DNA of 64,000 bases from Croceibacter atlanticus HTCC2559 (GCF_000196315.1 NC_014230.1:1384001-1448000), one strand, 5' to 3'; counted from the stretch's first letter, positions 18,338 through 27,853 are shown. Translations and numbers: made by a program. Notes: generated from the letters alone by a model not told the origin.

Positions 18338-18838
18338 ATGGCCCAAGTAATATTAGGCGGAAATACTGTAAATACTTATGGAGAGCTTCCAGAGATAGGA
18401 GAAAAGGCTCCACATTTCGAATTATTAAAATCAGACCTTTCTGTAGGAAGGTTAAAAGATTTTGAGGGAAAGAGACTTATCTTAAATATCTTTCCTAGCA
18501 TAGACACTAATACGTGTGCAACTTCTGTACGAACATTTAATGAGCGTGCTAAAAAATTAAAAAACACAGAGGTGCTTTGTATCTCTAGAGACCTACCTTT
18601 TGCATTAAAGCGTTTTATTGATGATGAAGGTATAACAAACGTTACCAATCTTTCAGATTTTAGAGAACGTACAATGGGGAAAGATTATGGTCTAGAAATG
18701 ATGGATGGTCCTTTTGAGGGATTACTCTCAAGAGCTGTGATTGTATTAGATGAAAAAGGTGTAATCCTACATTCTGAACGTGTGCAAGACATTTCTAATG
18801 AGCCAGATTATGATGCCGCATTAAATGCATTGGCATAA
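18338..18838 (+). CDS. tpx: Thiol peroxidase, lacking the usual resolving cysteine
   Basis: Peroxiredoxin of the Tpx subfamily, 166 residues, reducing lipid hydroperoxides. The peroxidatic Cys60 is in FPSIDTNTCATSVRTFNE and the second conserved Cys81 is in VLCISRDLPFALKRF. E. coli Tpx resolves with Cys95 in RFCGAEG; here that stretch is RFIDDEG and no later Cys exists. It may therefore work as a one-Cys enzyme or use Cys81 or another thiol. The stop shares its A with the ATG of the diacylglycerol kinase gene (18838). Confidence 0.92.
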   Translation: MAQVILGGNTVNTYGELPEIGEKAPHFELLKSDLSVGRLKDFEGKRLILNIFPSIDTNTCATSVRTFNERAKKLKNTEVLCISRDLPFALKRFIDDEGITNVTNLSDFRERTMGKDYGLEMMDGPFEGLLSRAVIVLDEKGVILHSERVQDISNEPDYDAALNALA

Positions 18839-19197
18839 TGAAAACTTTTATAGTCAAACGTATTAGAGGTTTTGGCTATGCCTTTAAAGGCGCTGTAATT
18901 TTATTAAAGACAGAAGCCAGCATACAAGTACAATTTTGCATAGCAATTTTAGTAACTGTGGCTGGTTTTTACTTCAATATATCCAGTACAGAATGGTTGG
19001 TGCAACTGTTAGCTATAGGATTAGTAATGAGTGTAGAAGGTCTAAACACTGCTGTTGAAGATATTGCAGACTTTATACATCCAGATTACCATAATAAAAT
19101 AGGCCGCATTAAAGATGTTGCCGCTGGAGCAGTGTTTATATCTGCTGTAATTGCTGTGATTATTGCAGGAATCATATATATTCCTAAAATCACATAA
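18838..19197 (+). CDS. dgkA: Diacylglycerol/undecaprenol kinase, DgkA family
   Basis: A 119-residue integral inner-membrane lipid kinase with three predicted helices. The signature EGLNTAVEDIADFI is the conserved catalytic and Mg-binding region of the DgkA/UdpK family, and RIRGFGYAFKG at the N-terminus is also conserved. The single-nucleotide overlap with tpx makes co-transcription very likely. Whether diacylglycerol or undecaprenol is the substrate cannot be told from sequence. Confidence 0.92.
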   Translation: MKTFIVKRIRGFGYAFKGAVILLKTEASIQVQFCIAILVTVAGFYFNISSTEWLVQLLAIGLVMSVEGLNTAVEDIADFIHPDYHNKIGRIKDVAAGAVFISAVIAVIIAGIIYIPKIT

Positions 19198-19229
19198 AAT
19201 TTTTAGTCTTCTCGTCCGTTAGAGTTTTG

Positions 19230-19237
19230 TATTTTTG
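19230..19237 (+). promoter_or_regulatory. -7 promoter box for ftsK
   Basis: TATTTTTG fits TAnnTTTG, 20 nt before the ftsK ATG. Confidence 0.5.
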
Positions 19238-19257
19238 CGCGAGACCAATACTACTTA

Positions 19258-21654
19258 ATGGCCAGAAAGAAAACCAAAAAAAGACCTTCCAAGAGCAAGG
19301 CTCCTAAAAAACAAGTAAAACTTCCTAGTTTAAAGCTATCCAGAAAACAAAAGGTAGTTTTAGGTAGTTTCCTTATGCTTTTTGGTTTTGCATTATTAAT
19401 TGCATTTTCATCCTTCCTAATCAATTGGCAAATAGACCAAAGTGAGCTTTCTCAATTAAGTGATAGGAATGTACAGACAAGAAACTGGTTAAGTTCTTTT
19501 GGCGCAGGAATTAGTAATTTCTTTATATATAAAGGCTTTGGAGTTGCATCGTTTTCATTGGCAATTCTTACATTTCTTACAGGGTTTTATCTTTTTTTAA
19601 ACTTCAACTTCCAACGTTTAAAGGCCTACTGGTTTTGGGGTGTGTTGTTAATGGTTTGGTTATCTGTGTTCTTTGGTTTTTTTGCAGAGAAAAATGCTAT
19701 GCTAGGCGGTACTGTTGGGTTTGAGACAAATGACTATCTGCAAGATTACTTAGGGTTAATAGGAACCATTTTATTAATGTTTTTCTTGGCAATAGTTTAT
19801 TTGGTTTTTAGACTTAAAATAACGCCTGAACGTATTTCTGTTTACTTTAAGAAAGCCTCTTCAGACATTAAAGAGGAGTTTGCTTCAGATGAAGAAGCAC
19901 CTATTAATACAATGGCTAACGAGAAGGCTTCAGTTAAACAAGATATAGTTCCAGATTCTCCAGACAATTCTACTACAGAAGAAGTTGTAATTGAACAGCA
20001 ACTAGAGCCAATTGTTGATGAGCCTAAGATTACTTCAACAACTATTGAAGCTTCAAATGAGGATGATATCTCTATGGAAGTAGAAACAACAGAAGAGGAA
20101 GAGGTTTCAGAAACTAAAGCAAATAAATTGGTTGAAGATTTTGGAGAGTTTGATCCTAAACTTGAACTTAGTAATTATAAGTTTCCTACAATCGAGCTTT
20201 TAAAAGACTACAGCAATAGTGGTGGTATTACCATAAACCAAGAAGAATTAGAGGAAAACAAAAATAAAATTGTTGAAACTCTTAAAAATTATAAGATAGG
20301 TATAGATCATATTAAAGCAACGGTAGGTCCTACCGTTACTCTATATGAAATAATACCAGAAGCAGGTATCAGGATATCTAAGATAAAGAACCTAGAGGAT
20401 GATATTGCATTGTCTTTAGCGGCTTTGGGAATACGTATTATTGCGCCAATTCCTGGAAAAGGAACTGTCGGTATAGAGGTTCCAAATAAAAATCCACGTA
20501 TAGTTTCTATGCGTAGTACTATTGCATCTCCTAAGTTTCAAAATGCAGAAATGGAACTGCCTATTGCTTTTGGTAAAACCATTAGCAATGAAACCTTGGT
20601 TGTAGATCTTGCAAAAATGCCTCACCTACTAATGGCAGGTGCAACAGGGCAAGGAAAATCTGTAGGTTTAAATGCAATTCTTACCTCTTTATTATACAAA
20701 AAGCATCCTGCTGAGGTAAAATTTGTTTTAGTAGACCCTAAGAAAGTGGAGCTTACGTTATTTAACAAAATTGAACGACATTACTTAGCAAAATTACCAG
20801 ATAGTGAAGATGCTATAATTACAGATAACTCCAAGGTAATAAACACGCTAAACTCTCTTTGTATAGAGATGGATGAGCGTTATGAATTACTTAAAGATGC
20901 TTATGTAAGAAACATTAAAGAATATAACGCCAAGTTTAAAGCACGAAAGCTAAATCCTGAAAACGGACACAAATTCTTACCATATATTGTCTTGGTAGTC
21001 GATGAATTTGCAGACCTTATAATGACTGCAGGTAAAGAAGTAGAGACGCCTATAGCAAGATTAGCGCAATTAGCGCGTGCCATAGGTATACATTTAATTA
21101 TAGCCACACAAAGACCATCTGTAAACGTTATTACAGGTATGATAAAGGCAAACTTTCCAGCACGTATTGCATTTAGGGTGATGAGTAAGATAGATTCTCG
21201 CACCATATTAGATAATGGTGGTGCAGACCAACTTATTGGGCGTGGAGATATGCTGTACACACAAGGAAATGAGCTTATAAGAATACAATGTGCTTTTGTT
21301 GATACGCCAGAAGTAGATAAGATTTGTGAATACATTGGTAGCCAAAAAGCATATCCAGACGCACACAAGCTTCCTGAGTATATTAGTGAGGATAGTGGCA
21401 CAAGTCTTGATATAGATATAAGTGAACGCGACTCGCTGTTTAATCAAGCCGCTGAGGTATTGGTAACAGCGCAACAAGGGTCTGCGTCTCTGTTGCAACG
21501 AAAGTTAAAAATAGGTTACAATAGAGCAGGTCGTATAATAGATCAATTGGAAGCTGCAGATATTGTAGGTCCTTTTGAGGGAAGCAAAGCTAGACAGGTT
21601 TTAATTTCAGACTTGCAGTCATTAGAGAGACATTTAAACGATGAAGAATCATAA
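19258..21654 (+). CDS. ftsK: DNA translocase FtsK/SpoIIIE
   Basis: Septal ATP-driven DNA pump of 798 residues. A very basic N-terminus precedes four membrane helices in residues about 35-185. An acidic linker runs to about 300, and then come the alpha/beta motor domains with Walker A AGATGQGKSVGLN near 460 and Walker B LVVDEFADLI. The C-terminal winged-helix gamma domain (about 725-790, LLQRKLKIGYNRAGRIIDQLE) recognises polar DNA sequences. The linker is short compared with E. coli. The gene overlaps the open frame of the LolA-like gene. Confidence 0.96.
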   Translation: MARKKTKKRPSKSKAPKKQVKLPSLKLSRKQKVVLGSFLMLFGFALLIAFSSFLINWQIDQSELSQLSDRNVQTRNWLSSFGAGISNFFIYKGFGVASFSLAILTFLTGFYLFLNFNFQRLKAYWFWGVLLMVWLSVFFGFFAEKNAMLGGTVGFETNDYLQDYLGLIGTILLMFFLAIVYLVFRLKITPERISVYFKKASSDIKEEFASDEEAPINTMANEKASVKQDIVPDSPDNSTTEEVVIEQQLEPIVDEPKITSTTIEASNEDDISMEVETTEEEEVSETKANKLVEDFGEFDPKLELSNYKFPTIELLKDYSNSGGITINQEELEENKNKIVETLKNYKIGIDHIKATVGPTVTLYEIIPEAGIRISKIKNLEDDIALSLAALGIRIIAPIPGKGTVGIEVPNKNPRIVSMRSTIASPKFQNAEMELPIAFGKTISNETLVVDLAKMPHLLMAGATGQGKSVGLNAILTSLLYKKHPAEVKFVLVDPKKVELTLFNKIERHYLAKLPDSEDAIITDNSKVINTLNSLCIEMDERYELLKDAYVRNIKEYNAKFKARKLNPENGHKFLPYIVLVVDEFADLIMTAGKEVETPIARLAQLARAIGIHLIIATQRPSVNVITGMIKANFPARIAFRVMSKIDSRTILDNGGADQLIGRGDMLYTQGNELIRIQCAFVDTPEVDKICEYIGSQKAYPDAHKLPEYISEDSGTSLDIDISERDSLFNQAAEVLVTAQQGSASLLQRKLKIGYNRAGRIIDQLEAADIVGPFEGSKARQVLISDLQSLERHLNDEES

Positions 21655-21661
21655 CATAACT

Positions 21662-22306
21662 ATGAAAACACTAACAGTAATTAGCGCATTATTTATTTCA
21701 ATGTTCACATTGAGCGCACAAGACAGTCAAAAAGCTAAAACACTATTAAATGAGGTTTCTGCTAAAGTGCAGTCCTATGATAATATTGTCTTAGATTTTA
21801 AATATTCCTTAGAAAATACCGCAGAAAATATAAGACAAGATACGCGTGGTGATGCCAGTCTTTTAGGAGATAAGTATGTTCTTAACTTAATGGGAACAAC
21901 ACAAATGTTTGACGGTAAGAAAATTTATACCATTATTCCAGAAGACGAAGAGATTAATATTTCAACTTATGTTGAAGAAGATGACAATGCTATCACACCT
22001 TCTAAAATGATGACGTTTTATAAAGAAGGTTACACTTACAAATGGGATATCACACAAAACGTAAAAGGGAGACAAATACAATATATTAAGTTAACACCTA
22101 TTGATAGTGATGCAGATGTAAAATCTATCCTTTTAGGTATAGACAAGCAAACAAAAAATATTTACAATCTTATACAAACACAAGATAACGGGACTAAGAT
22201 TACAATTACTGTAAACAGTTTTAAAGTTAACCAGCCGTTATCACAGACTTTATTTACTTTTGATGAGTCTAAATATTCAAATTATTATATCAATAGGCTA
22301 GACTAA
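21662..22306 (+). CDS. Outer-membrane lipoprotein carrier protein LolA-like
   Basis: Periplasmic lipoprotein chaperone of about 214 residues. The ATG at 21662 (MKTLTVISALFISMFTLSAQ) gives a clean signal peptide and is preferred over an upstream ATG at 21641 that lies within ftsK. The body has LolA-type beta-strand patterns such as QTKNIYNLIQTQDNGTKITI. The LptF/G-type permease gene starts 1 bp after its stop, so both belong to the outer-membrane assembly pathway and one operon. Confidence 0.88.
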   Translation: MKTLTVISALFISMFTLSAQDSQKAKTLLNEVSAKVQSYDNIVLDFKYSLENTAENIRQDTRGDASLLGDKYVLNLMGTTQMFDGKKIYTIIPEDEEINISTYVEEDDNAITPSKMMTFYKEGYTYKWDITQNVKGRQIQYIKLTPIDSDADVKSILLGIDKQTKNIYNLIQTQDNGTKITITVNSFKVNQPLSQTLFTFDESKYSNYYINRLD

Positions 22307-22307
22307 G

Positions 22308-23756
22308 TTGAAGATACTTGATCGGTACATACTTTCCAGCTACATAAAGACCTTTGTGGTCGTATTTGTCATTTTGATGTTCATTATGATATTACAAAGT
22401 GTGTGGCTTTATATTTCTGAACTTGCTGGTCGAGAATTAGATGGCTTTATCATACTTAAGCTTTTAAGTTTTGTCGCGCCTAAATTAATACCATTGGTCT
22501 TACCATTAACCATTTTGGTGACGAGTATAATGACCTTTGGTAATTTTGCAGAAAATTATGAATTTGCTGCAATGAAATCTTCTGGAATTTCTCTTCAGAG
22601 AGCTATGCGTGGTCTAATTATATTTATTGCAGCACTAAGTATTACTGCATTTTTCTTTGCTAATAACGTTATACCCAGAGCAGAGTTTGAATTTGTTAAC
22701 CTAAGAAAGAATATTGCAAAGCTTAAACCTGCAGCTGCAATTTCTGAAGGTATGTTTAATGAAATAGGCGATATAAATATAAAGGTTGGTGAAAAATCTG
22801 GAGATAGAGGACAATACTTAACCGATGTCATCATACATAAGAAAAACGAAAAACGCGCTGGAAATTATACCGTTATTAAAGCCAATAAAGGTGAGTTAAT
22901 TAGTAGTGAAGGTTCAGATGTGTTAAGCTTGGTCTTAAGAGATGGCAATTATTATGATGAAATACAATCTAACGATCCTAAAGAAATTCAGAAAAAACCT
23001 TTTGCTAAAAGTTACTTTAAGGAGTATGCCATAAATGTAGATTTATCTACGTTAAATAATGTTGATATGGAAGACAGAAACTACACTGGTGGTAGTAATA
23101 TGCTTAAAATATCTGAACTCCAATACACCTTAGACTCTGTATCTGTTAATTATAATAAAAACTTAGAGGTCTTAAGACTAGATGTAACAAGTAGAGCAGG
23201 CGTGAATACCTTTTTAGAGTTAGAAAAAGATACCACAGAAGTTAGAGCTTTAGTAGGCAATACAATTTTAGATGAATACGATTTAGAAGGTAAGCTAAGA
23301 GTAGTTACTTTGGCATTTAATAATATGACCAACGTAGGAAATTTAATTGATACAAGAGAAAACAGCTTAAAGCAGATAAACATAAAACTTAACAAATATG
23401 AGATTGCCTTACATGAAAAATATGTGTTGGCATTTGCTTGTTTTATACTCTTTTTTGTAGGCGCACCTTTAGGCGCAATTATTAGAAAAGGTGGTATGGG
23501 ATTACCTATGGTTATTGCTATATTATTATTTTTAACATATCACTTTATAGGTATTTTTGCCAAGAATAGTGCAGAAGATGGTAGTATTAGTCCATTTATT
23601 GCTACTTGGTTATCTACTATAATAATGCTTCCGTTGGGAGTTTACTTCACATACAGAGCTACAACCGACCAAGGCTTATTTAGTATCGGTACTTTTTTCC
23701 ATCCAGTTGTGGCATTCTTCAAGAAAAACTTCTCTAAGAAACAAGTTCAAGACTAG
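22308..23756 (+). CDS. LptF/LptG family lipopolysaccharide-export permease
   Basis: A 482-residue inner-membrane permease of the LptB2FG exporter. The start is a TTG (MKILDRYILSSYIKTFVVVF), supported by conservation of the N-terminal ILDRYI motif and by the 1-bp spacing from the LolA-like gene. Three N-terminal helices within residues 1-125, a periplasmic jellyroll domain about 130-360 and three C-terminal helices are visible. LptF and LptG cannot be separated by eye. Confidence 0.9.
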   Translation: MKILDRYILSSYIKTFVVVFVILMFIMILQSVWLYISELAGRELDGFIILKLLSFVAPKLIPLVLPLTILVTSIMTFGNFAENYEFAAMKSSGISLQRAMRGLIIFIAALSITAFFFANNVIPRAEFEFVNLRKNIAKLKPAAAISEGMFNEIGDINIKVGEKSGDRGQYLTDVIIHKKNEKRAGNYTVIKANKGELISSEGSDVLSLVLRDGNYYDEIQSNDPKEIQKKPFAKSYFKEYAINVDLSTLNNVDMEDRNYTGGSNMLKISELQYTLDSVSVNYNKNLEVLRLDVTSRAGVNTFLELEKDTTEVRALVGNTILDEYDLEGKLRVVTLAFNNMTNVGNLIDTRENSLKQINIKLNKYEIALHEKYVLAFACFILFFVGAPLGAIIRKGGMGLPMVIAILLFLTYHFIGIFAKNSAEDGSISPFIATWLSTIIMLPLGVYFTYRATTDQGLFSIGTFFHPVVAFFKKNFSKKQVQD

Positions 23757-23762
23757 TATTCT

Positions 23763-23770
23763 TATCTTTG
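23763..23770 (+). promoter_or_regulatory. -7 promoter box for ribB
   Basis: TATCTTTG fits TAnnTTTG and lies 21 nt before the ATG at 23792. It rules out the TTG at 23768 as a start because that codon is part of the box. Confidence 0.6.
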
Positions 23771-23791
23771 TGGCTTAATTTAAACGAAGTC

Positions 23792-24940
23792 ATGAGCGAG
23801 ACAGATACACTTTCACAAACCATTACCCTTAATACTATTGAAGAAGCTATTGCAGATGTAAAAGCGGGCAAAGTTATTATTGTGGTAGATGATCAAGATC
23901 GTGAGAATGAAGGCGATTTTCTAGCAGCTGCCGAAGCGGTAACTCCAGAAATGATAAACTTCATGGCAACGCACGGAAGAGGTTTAATTTGTGCACCACT
24001 ATCAGAAGAACGCTGTAGTGAACTTAACCTTAATATGATGGTTGGGAACAATACAGATCCTATGGAAACAGCTTTTACTATTTCTGTAGATTTAAAAGGG
24101 CAAGGTGTAACTACTGGAATTTCTGCATCAGATAGAGCTAAAACAGTTCAGGCTTTAATTAAAAGTGAAACTAAACCTTATGACCTTAGCAGACCAGGCC
24201 ATATTTTTCCATTAAAAGCAAAAGAAGGCGGTGTTTTAAGACGTACCGGTCACACAGAAGCAGCTATAGATTTTGCGAGGCTTGCAGGATTTCAACCAGC
24301 AGGTGTGATTGTTGAAATAATGAATGAAGACGGTACTATGGCTAGGTTACCACAACTTGTTGAGGTAGCTAAACGTTTCGATTTAAAACTAGTGTCTATT
24401 GAAGATCTTGTTGCATATAGAATGCTACACGATTCTTTAATTGAAAAGAAAGAAGATTTTGAGATAGAAACCCGTTTTGGGTCTTACAGATTAAGAGCGT
24501 ATAAACAAACTACAAACGACCAGTTGCACTTAGCGTTAACTAAGGGAACTTGGGAAGAAAATGAACCTGTATTAGTAAGAGTAAACTCTACATTAGTTAA
24601 TAATGATATTTTAGGAACGCTTACAAATAATGCAGACAAGAAGTTAGATGATATGTTTAAGGCTGTTAACAAAGCTGGAAAAGGAGCTATTGTCTTTATA
24701 AATCAAGAATCTCAAGCGCTTAATTTACTTAATAGATTGTCTGAGTTAAAAGCGCGCCAAAAAGAAGGAGAAGTTAAGGCGCCACCAATACAGATGGATC
24801 AACGTGATTTTGGTATTGGAGCGCAAATTCTTCACGATCTTGGTATTCATAAAATAAACTTACTATCTAACAGCACCCAACAAAAACGTGTTGGTATGAT
24901 AGGCTATGGTCTAGAAATTTTAGATTATGTAACGTACTAA
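23792..24940 (+). CDS. ribB: 3,4-dihydroxy-2-butanone 4-phosphate synthase with degenerate GTP cyclohydrolase II domain
   Basis: Riboflavin biosynthesis. The N-terminal half (to about residue 205) is an intact RibB domain that converts ribulose 5-phosphate, with DDQDRENEGDF and RRTGHTEAAIDFARLAG. The C-terminal half has the length and outline of RibA, but the zinc ligands are gone: the region corresponding to HSECLTGD...LRCDCG reads VNSTLVNNDILGTLTNN, with no Cys, and the GRGIGL motif is also missing. It is therefore unlikely to have GTP cyclohydrolase activity. The start is the ATG at 23792 (MSETDTLSQTITLN). Confidence 0.93.
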   Translation: MSETDTLSQTITLNTIEEAIADVKAGKVIIVVDDQDRENEGDFLAAAEAVTPEMINFMATHGRGLICAPLSEERCSELNLNMMVGNNTDPMETAFTISVDLKGQGVTTGISASDRAKTVQALIKSETKPYDLSRPGHIFPLKAKEGGVLRRTGHTEAAIDFARLAGFQPAGVIVEIMNEDGTMARLPQLVEVAKRFDLKLVSIEDLVAYRMLHDSLIEKKEDFEIETRFGSYRLRAYKQTTNDQLHLALTKGTWEENEPVLVRVNSTLVNNDILGTLTNNADKKLDDMFKAVNKAGKGAIVFINQESQALNLLNRLSELKARQKEGEVKAPPIQMDQRDFGIGAQILHDLGIHKINLLSNSTQQKRVGMIGYGLEILDYVTY

Positions 24941-24947
24941 AAGGTCG

Positions 24948-26141
24948 TTATAATACAGATAAAATTGCTTGCTTTAGTTGTTGTGCTCGATGTTTCATTT
25001 CATCTTCGGTCCAGCCTACTTTAATTAAAGATGAAATTGTTCTACTCATCCAGGCATCACTTGCAGAAAAGTCTGTGGTTTTAAAATCTTGTAAATTAGC
25101 TCTTACATCAGATGGTAATCTTCCTAAAGATTTTTGTTCTGTTAAGTGTTCCCATTTTTTATAATAATGCCAATTGTTATCAAACCAATAAAAACAGGCA
25201 TCTACGCCAGCATTAGAGATTGCTTTATGGGCTTTTCTGGTAGTGTCTTCGTCTGGTAAGAAAAAGTTTAAAAAAGCGTGACTTTCTTTACCATCTTGAG
25301 GTACGCGTCTAAATGTTACTTCTGGAATACTACGTAGTTCTTCTCTTAAGATTGTATAATACTGTTTTTGTTTTTTAAGTACATCTTCAAATTTTTCTAA
25401 TTGGCCTAAGCCTACTGCAGCATGAAGTTCTGAAATACGGTAATTGTATCCTAAAAACGGATGCGTTTCTGCTCCGCGATCATTCCCTACGTGGTCGTGA
25501 CCGTGATCTTGATACTTGTCTGCATTTTCAGCATAGCTTCTAGAGTTGGTTACCACAGCGCCACCTTCACCACAAGTAATAGTTTTTACAAAGTCGAAAG
25601 AAAAACAGCCTAAGTCTCCTATTGTTCCTAATTGTTTGCCATTGTATGTGCCGCCAATTGCTTGGCAAGCATCTTCGAGTAAGATGAGGTTGTTCTCCTC
25701 GCAAATTGTTTTAAGTGGATTTAAGTCTGCCATAGAGCCACACATATGTACAGGCATTATGACACGCGTATTTTGGGTAATTTTTTGTTTTACAGCTTCT
25801 GGATTTAAACAAAGCGTATCGTCTATGTCACAAAGAACAGGCACAGCACCTAAAGCAATTATAGATTCAAAAGTGGCAACAAAAGTAAACGTAGGTATGA
25901 TAACTTCATCTCCAGCACCAATACCAGCGCTAGCCAAGGCAACTGTTAATGCAGACGTACCGCTAGAGGTCATCTGGCAAAATTCTGCACCCATAAGCTT
26001 TGCAAACTTTTGCTCAAATTCTTGGGCTTTATAATGGCCGTTACGCATACCATCAAAACCATAGCGCATAAGAATACCGCTGTCTAATACATCTTGAACA
26101 TGTTTGCGTTCTTCTTCTCCAAAAACTTCAAATCCTGGCAT
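24948..26141 (-). CDS. DegT/DnrJ/EryC1/StrS family PLP-dependent aminotransferase
   Basis: A 397-residue sugar- or amino-compound aminotransferase of fold type I. The PLP lysine is Lys186 in CFSFDFVKTITCGEGGA, and EDACQAIGG holds the Asp that contacts the pyridine nitrogen. Family members act on keto-sugars for surface glycans or antibiotics, but no glycan cluster is visible around it, so the substrate is unknown. It converges on ribB with a gap of only 7 bp. Confidence 0.88.
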   Translation of the reverse strand: MPGFEVFGEEERKHVQDVLDSGILMRYGFDGMRNGHYKAQEFEQKFAKLMGAEFCQMTSSGTSALTVALASAGIGAGDEVIIPTFTFVATFESIIALGAVPVLCDIDDTLCLNPEAVKQKITQNTRVIMPVHMCGSMADLNPLKTICEENNLILLEDACQAIGGTYNGKQLGTIGDLGCFSFDFVKTITCGEGGAVVTNSRSYAENADKYQDHGHDHVGNDRGAETHPFLGYNYRISELHAAVGLGQLEKFEDVLKKQKQYYTILREELRSIPEVTFRRVPQDGKESHAFLNFFLPDEDTTRKAHKAISNAGVDACFYWFDNNWHYYKKWEHLTEQKSLGRLPSDVRANLQDFKTTDFSASDAWMSRTISSLIKVGWTEDEMKHRAQQLKQAILSVL

Positions 26142-26200
26142 AAGTATATTTCATTTTAAGGTAAACTTATTCACGCCTTGTTTACCTTGTAGTTAAGTGT

Positions 26201-26845
26201 TTATTTTTTTATTTCGATAATTGTTTCTTCCATCGGGCGACGCACTTTCTTAAAGCTCGCAAACATATCATCTTTTGCACGATACCCAATTGGCATCACC
26301 AAAACAGACTTTAAGTTCTGTTTGTCTAATCCTAAAATCTTATCATACTCTTCAGGCTTAAAACCTTCCATAGGGCAGGCATCAATCTCTTCTAAAGCAC
26401 AAATGGTTAACAGGTTGCCCATAGCAAGATAGGCTTGGTTTGTAGACCAAGTTTGAATGTCTTCGGTTGTTTTTGCCTCAAAATCTTCAATTAAAAACTT
26501 CTGAAAAGGTTTTATGATTTCATCTGGCGTGTTTCTAATATCCTTAACACGTTCAAAATACGTTTTAATATATTCGGCACTTAGCTTTTTCTCTATACAG
26601 AAAATAAGTAGGTGAGAGGCATCTGCAACTTGCCTCTGGTTCCAAGATTGAGCCACCAAAGATTCTTGTATATCTTTATTGCTCACTACAATAAGTTTTA
26701 TTGGCTGTAAGCCATAAGACGTTGCGGTAAGGTTAAAGCTTTCCTTTATGATATCTAACTTTTGTTCTGAAATCTTTTGTTCTGAATCAAACTTTTTTGT
26801 GGCATAGCGCCATTGTAATTGTTTGGTAGATAAAGATGTGTTCAT
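26201..26845 (-). CDS. NAD(P)H-dependent nitroreductase family oxidoreductase
   Basis: A 214-residue FMN-binding nitroreductase fold similar to NfsB/YdgI. Visible features are the N-terminal QWRYATKKFD, TATSYGLQPIKLIVVSN and the C-terminal CPMEGFKPEEYDKILGL, all standard in this group. It reduces nitro compounds, quinones or flavins with NAD(P)H. It lies upstream of the DegT gene with a 59-bp gap and may be co-transcribed with it. The natural substrate is unknown. Confidence 0.88.
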   Translation of the reverse strand: MNTSLSTKQLQWRYATKKFDSEQKISEQKLDIIKESFNLTATSYGLQPIKLIVVSNKDIQESLVAQSWNQRQVADASHLLIFCIEKKLSAEYIKTYFERVKDIRNTPDEIIKPFQKFLIEDFEAKTTEDIQTWSTNQAYLAMGNLLTICALEEIDACPMEGFKPEEYDKILGLDKQNLKSVLVMPIGYRAKDDMFASFKKVRRPMEETIIEIKK

Positions 26846-26905
26846 AACCTGTCTTTTTGTAAAGGTAAGGTATGAAAAAGAGAAGTTCTAAGAATTTTAA
26901 AGCAG

Positions 26906-27436
26906 TTATAGTTTTTTTAAAATATGTCTTGCACGTGCTTTAAATGCAGCAGAGCCTTCATTAAAATTAGCTTCTAAATTTACTTTAAGTTCTGGATGAA
27001 TCCAGCTAAATGTTGAGCCCAATTTGTACAACGTGGTCATAGAATATGCTTTTGCAGCTACTTTCTGCTTTGTAATTAACCAATCAAAACATTGCTCAGA
27101 AATAGCTTCAAGTTGTGAGTTGGTTAATGGTTGGCTAAGCTCGTTTTTGTAATGTTTTAATACAAATGTTTCAAAAATTTTGGCAAACGGTCTTATAGCT
27201 TGGTCTGCAGTTTCTTCTTTAGCTAAAGATATAAGTTGATCTAAATAGGGTAGCAGTGTAGTACAAGATATTCTGGACACAAACTCTAAGGCCCAAGCTG
27301 CCTTAAAATAGTCATTTACAGTCTTTGCTTTTAAAATGGCTAAATACAGGTTAATGTCTTTAGGGTGATTAATTAAGTATGTGGCAATTTGTTCGCGATT
27401 GTCTTTACTATGGTTAATGTTGGCAAGAGTAATCAC
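26906..27436 (-). CDS. Conserved helical protein of unknown function
   Basis: A 176-residue soluble protein without signal peptide or membrane helix. It appears all-helical with HEAT/ARM-like spacing (FKAAWALEFVSRISCTTLLP, YLDQLISLAKEE, AFKARARHILKKL). Similar flavobacterial proteins are sometimes labelled adenylosuccinate lyase, but none of the lyase signatures is present here and purB is elsewhere in the window. I do not recognise a function. It is followed, 60 bp on, by the nitroreductase gene. Confidence 0.7.
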   Translation of the reverse strand: MITLANINHSKDNREQIATYLINHPKDINLYLAILKAKTVNDYFKAAWALEFVSRISCTTLLPYLDQLISLAKEETADQAIRPFAKIFETFVLKHYKNELSQPLTNSQLEAISEQCFDWLITKQKVAAKAYSMTTLYKLGSTFSWIHPELKVNLEANFNEGSAAFKARARHILKKL

Positions 27437-27470
27437 GTTATAGTATTAAGTTAGATGCAATTGAAGGCTA

Positions 27471-27731
27471 TTAATTTGATGCTGTCTTGTTGTATTTTTT
27501 ATGAGGAATGTTTTTTTCCTCTAGTATAGCATAAAATTTACGCGGAGAGATTTTTAGGTCTTTTGTGATAGCGCTCACTTTTTTCTTTCCTTTTTTATAA
27601 AGCTTTAAATTATCATTTACTTTTTTGTTGAAATAATATGCGTTTAACTTCTCAACAACTTGCAACTCGGTAAGATTCTTTTCTTGAGCGTATAATTCTA
27701 GTTCAGATTTTAATTTAGATAACTGTGTCAT
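27471..27731 (-). CDS. Small basic HTH-like protein of unknown function
   Basis: An 86-residue lysine-rich protein. The C-terminal half, KVSAITKDLKISPRKFYAIL, has the shape of a helix-turn-helix, and the N-terminal half is a helical, possibly dimerising segment. It may bind DNA. It precedes the helical protein gene by 34 bp on the same strand. No known family is recognised. Confidence 0.6.
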   Translation of the reverse strand: MTQLSKLKSELELYAQEKNLTELQVVEKLNAYYFNKKVNDNLKLYKKGKKKVSAITKDLKISPRKFYAILEEKNIPHKKYNKTASN

Positions 27732-27853
27732 AGGGGCAAAATTTAAACTGTTTACTGCTAAATGTAATACAGTGATTAGTGCCTCTAAATTAAGAAATTA
27801 ATCTGAATATGAAATCCGTTAGGAATTTAAAATACTCACATTATAAGAGAACT

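Noticed and set aside
20416-20625. Antisense ORFs over ftsK, fadB, purL, trp and efflux genes
   Set aside because: They lie inside well-supported genes, have low-complexity compositions and no promoter or family features.
23768-23791. Upstream TTG start adding eight codons to ribB
   Set aside because: The TTG is part of the -7 box TATCTTTG, so it cannot be in the message; the ATG at 23792 matches the family start.
26906-27436. Adenylosuccinate lyase
   Set aside because: Similar proteins sometimes carry this label, but none of the lyase motifs is present and purB is at 13890-15227.
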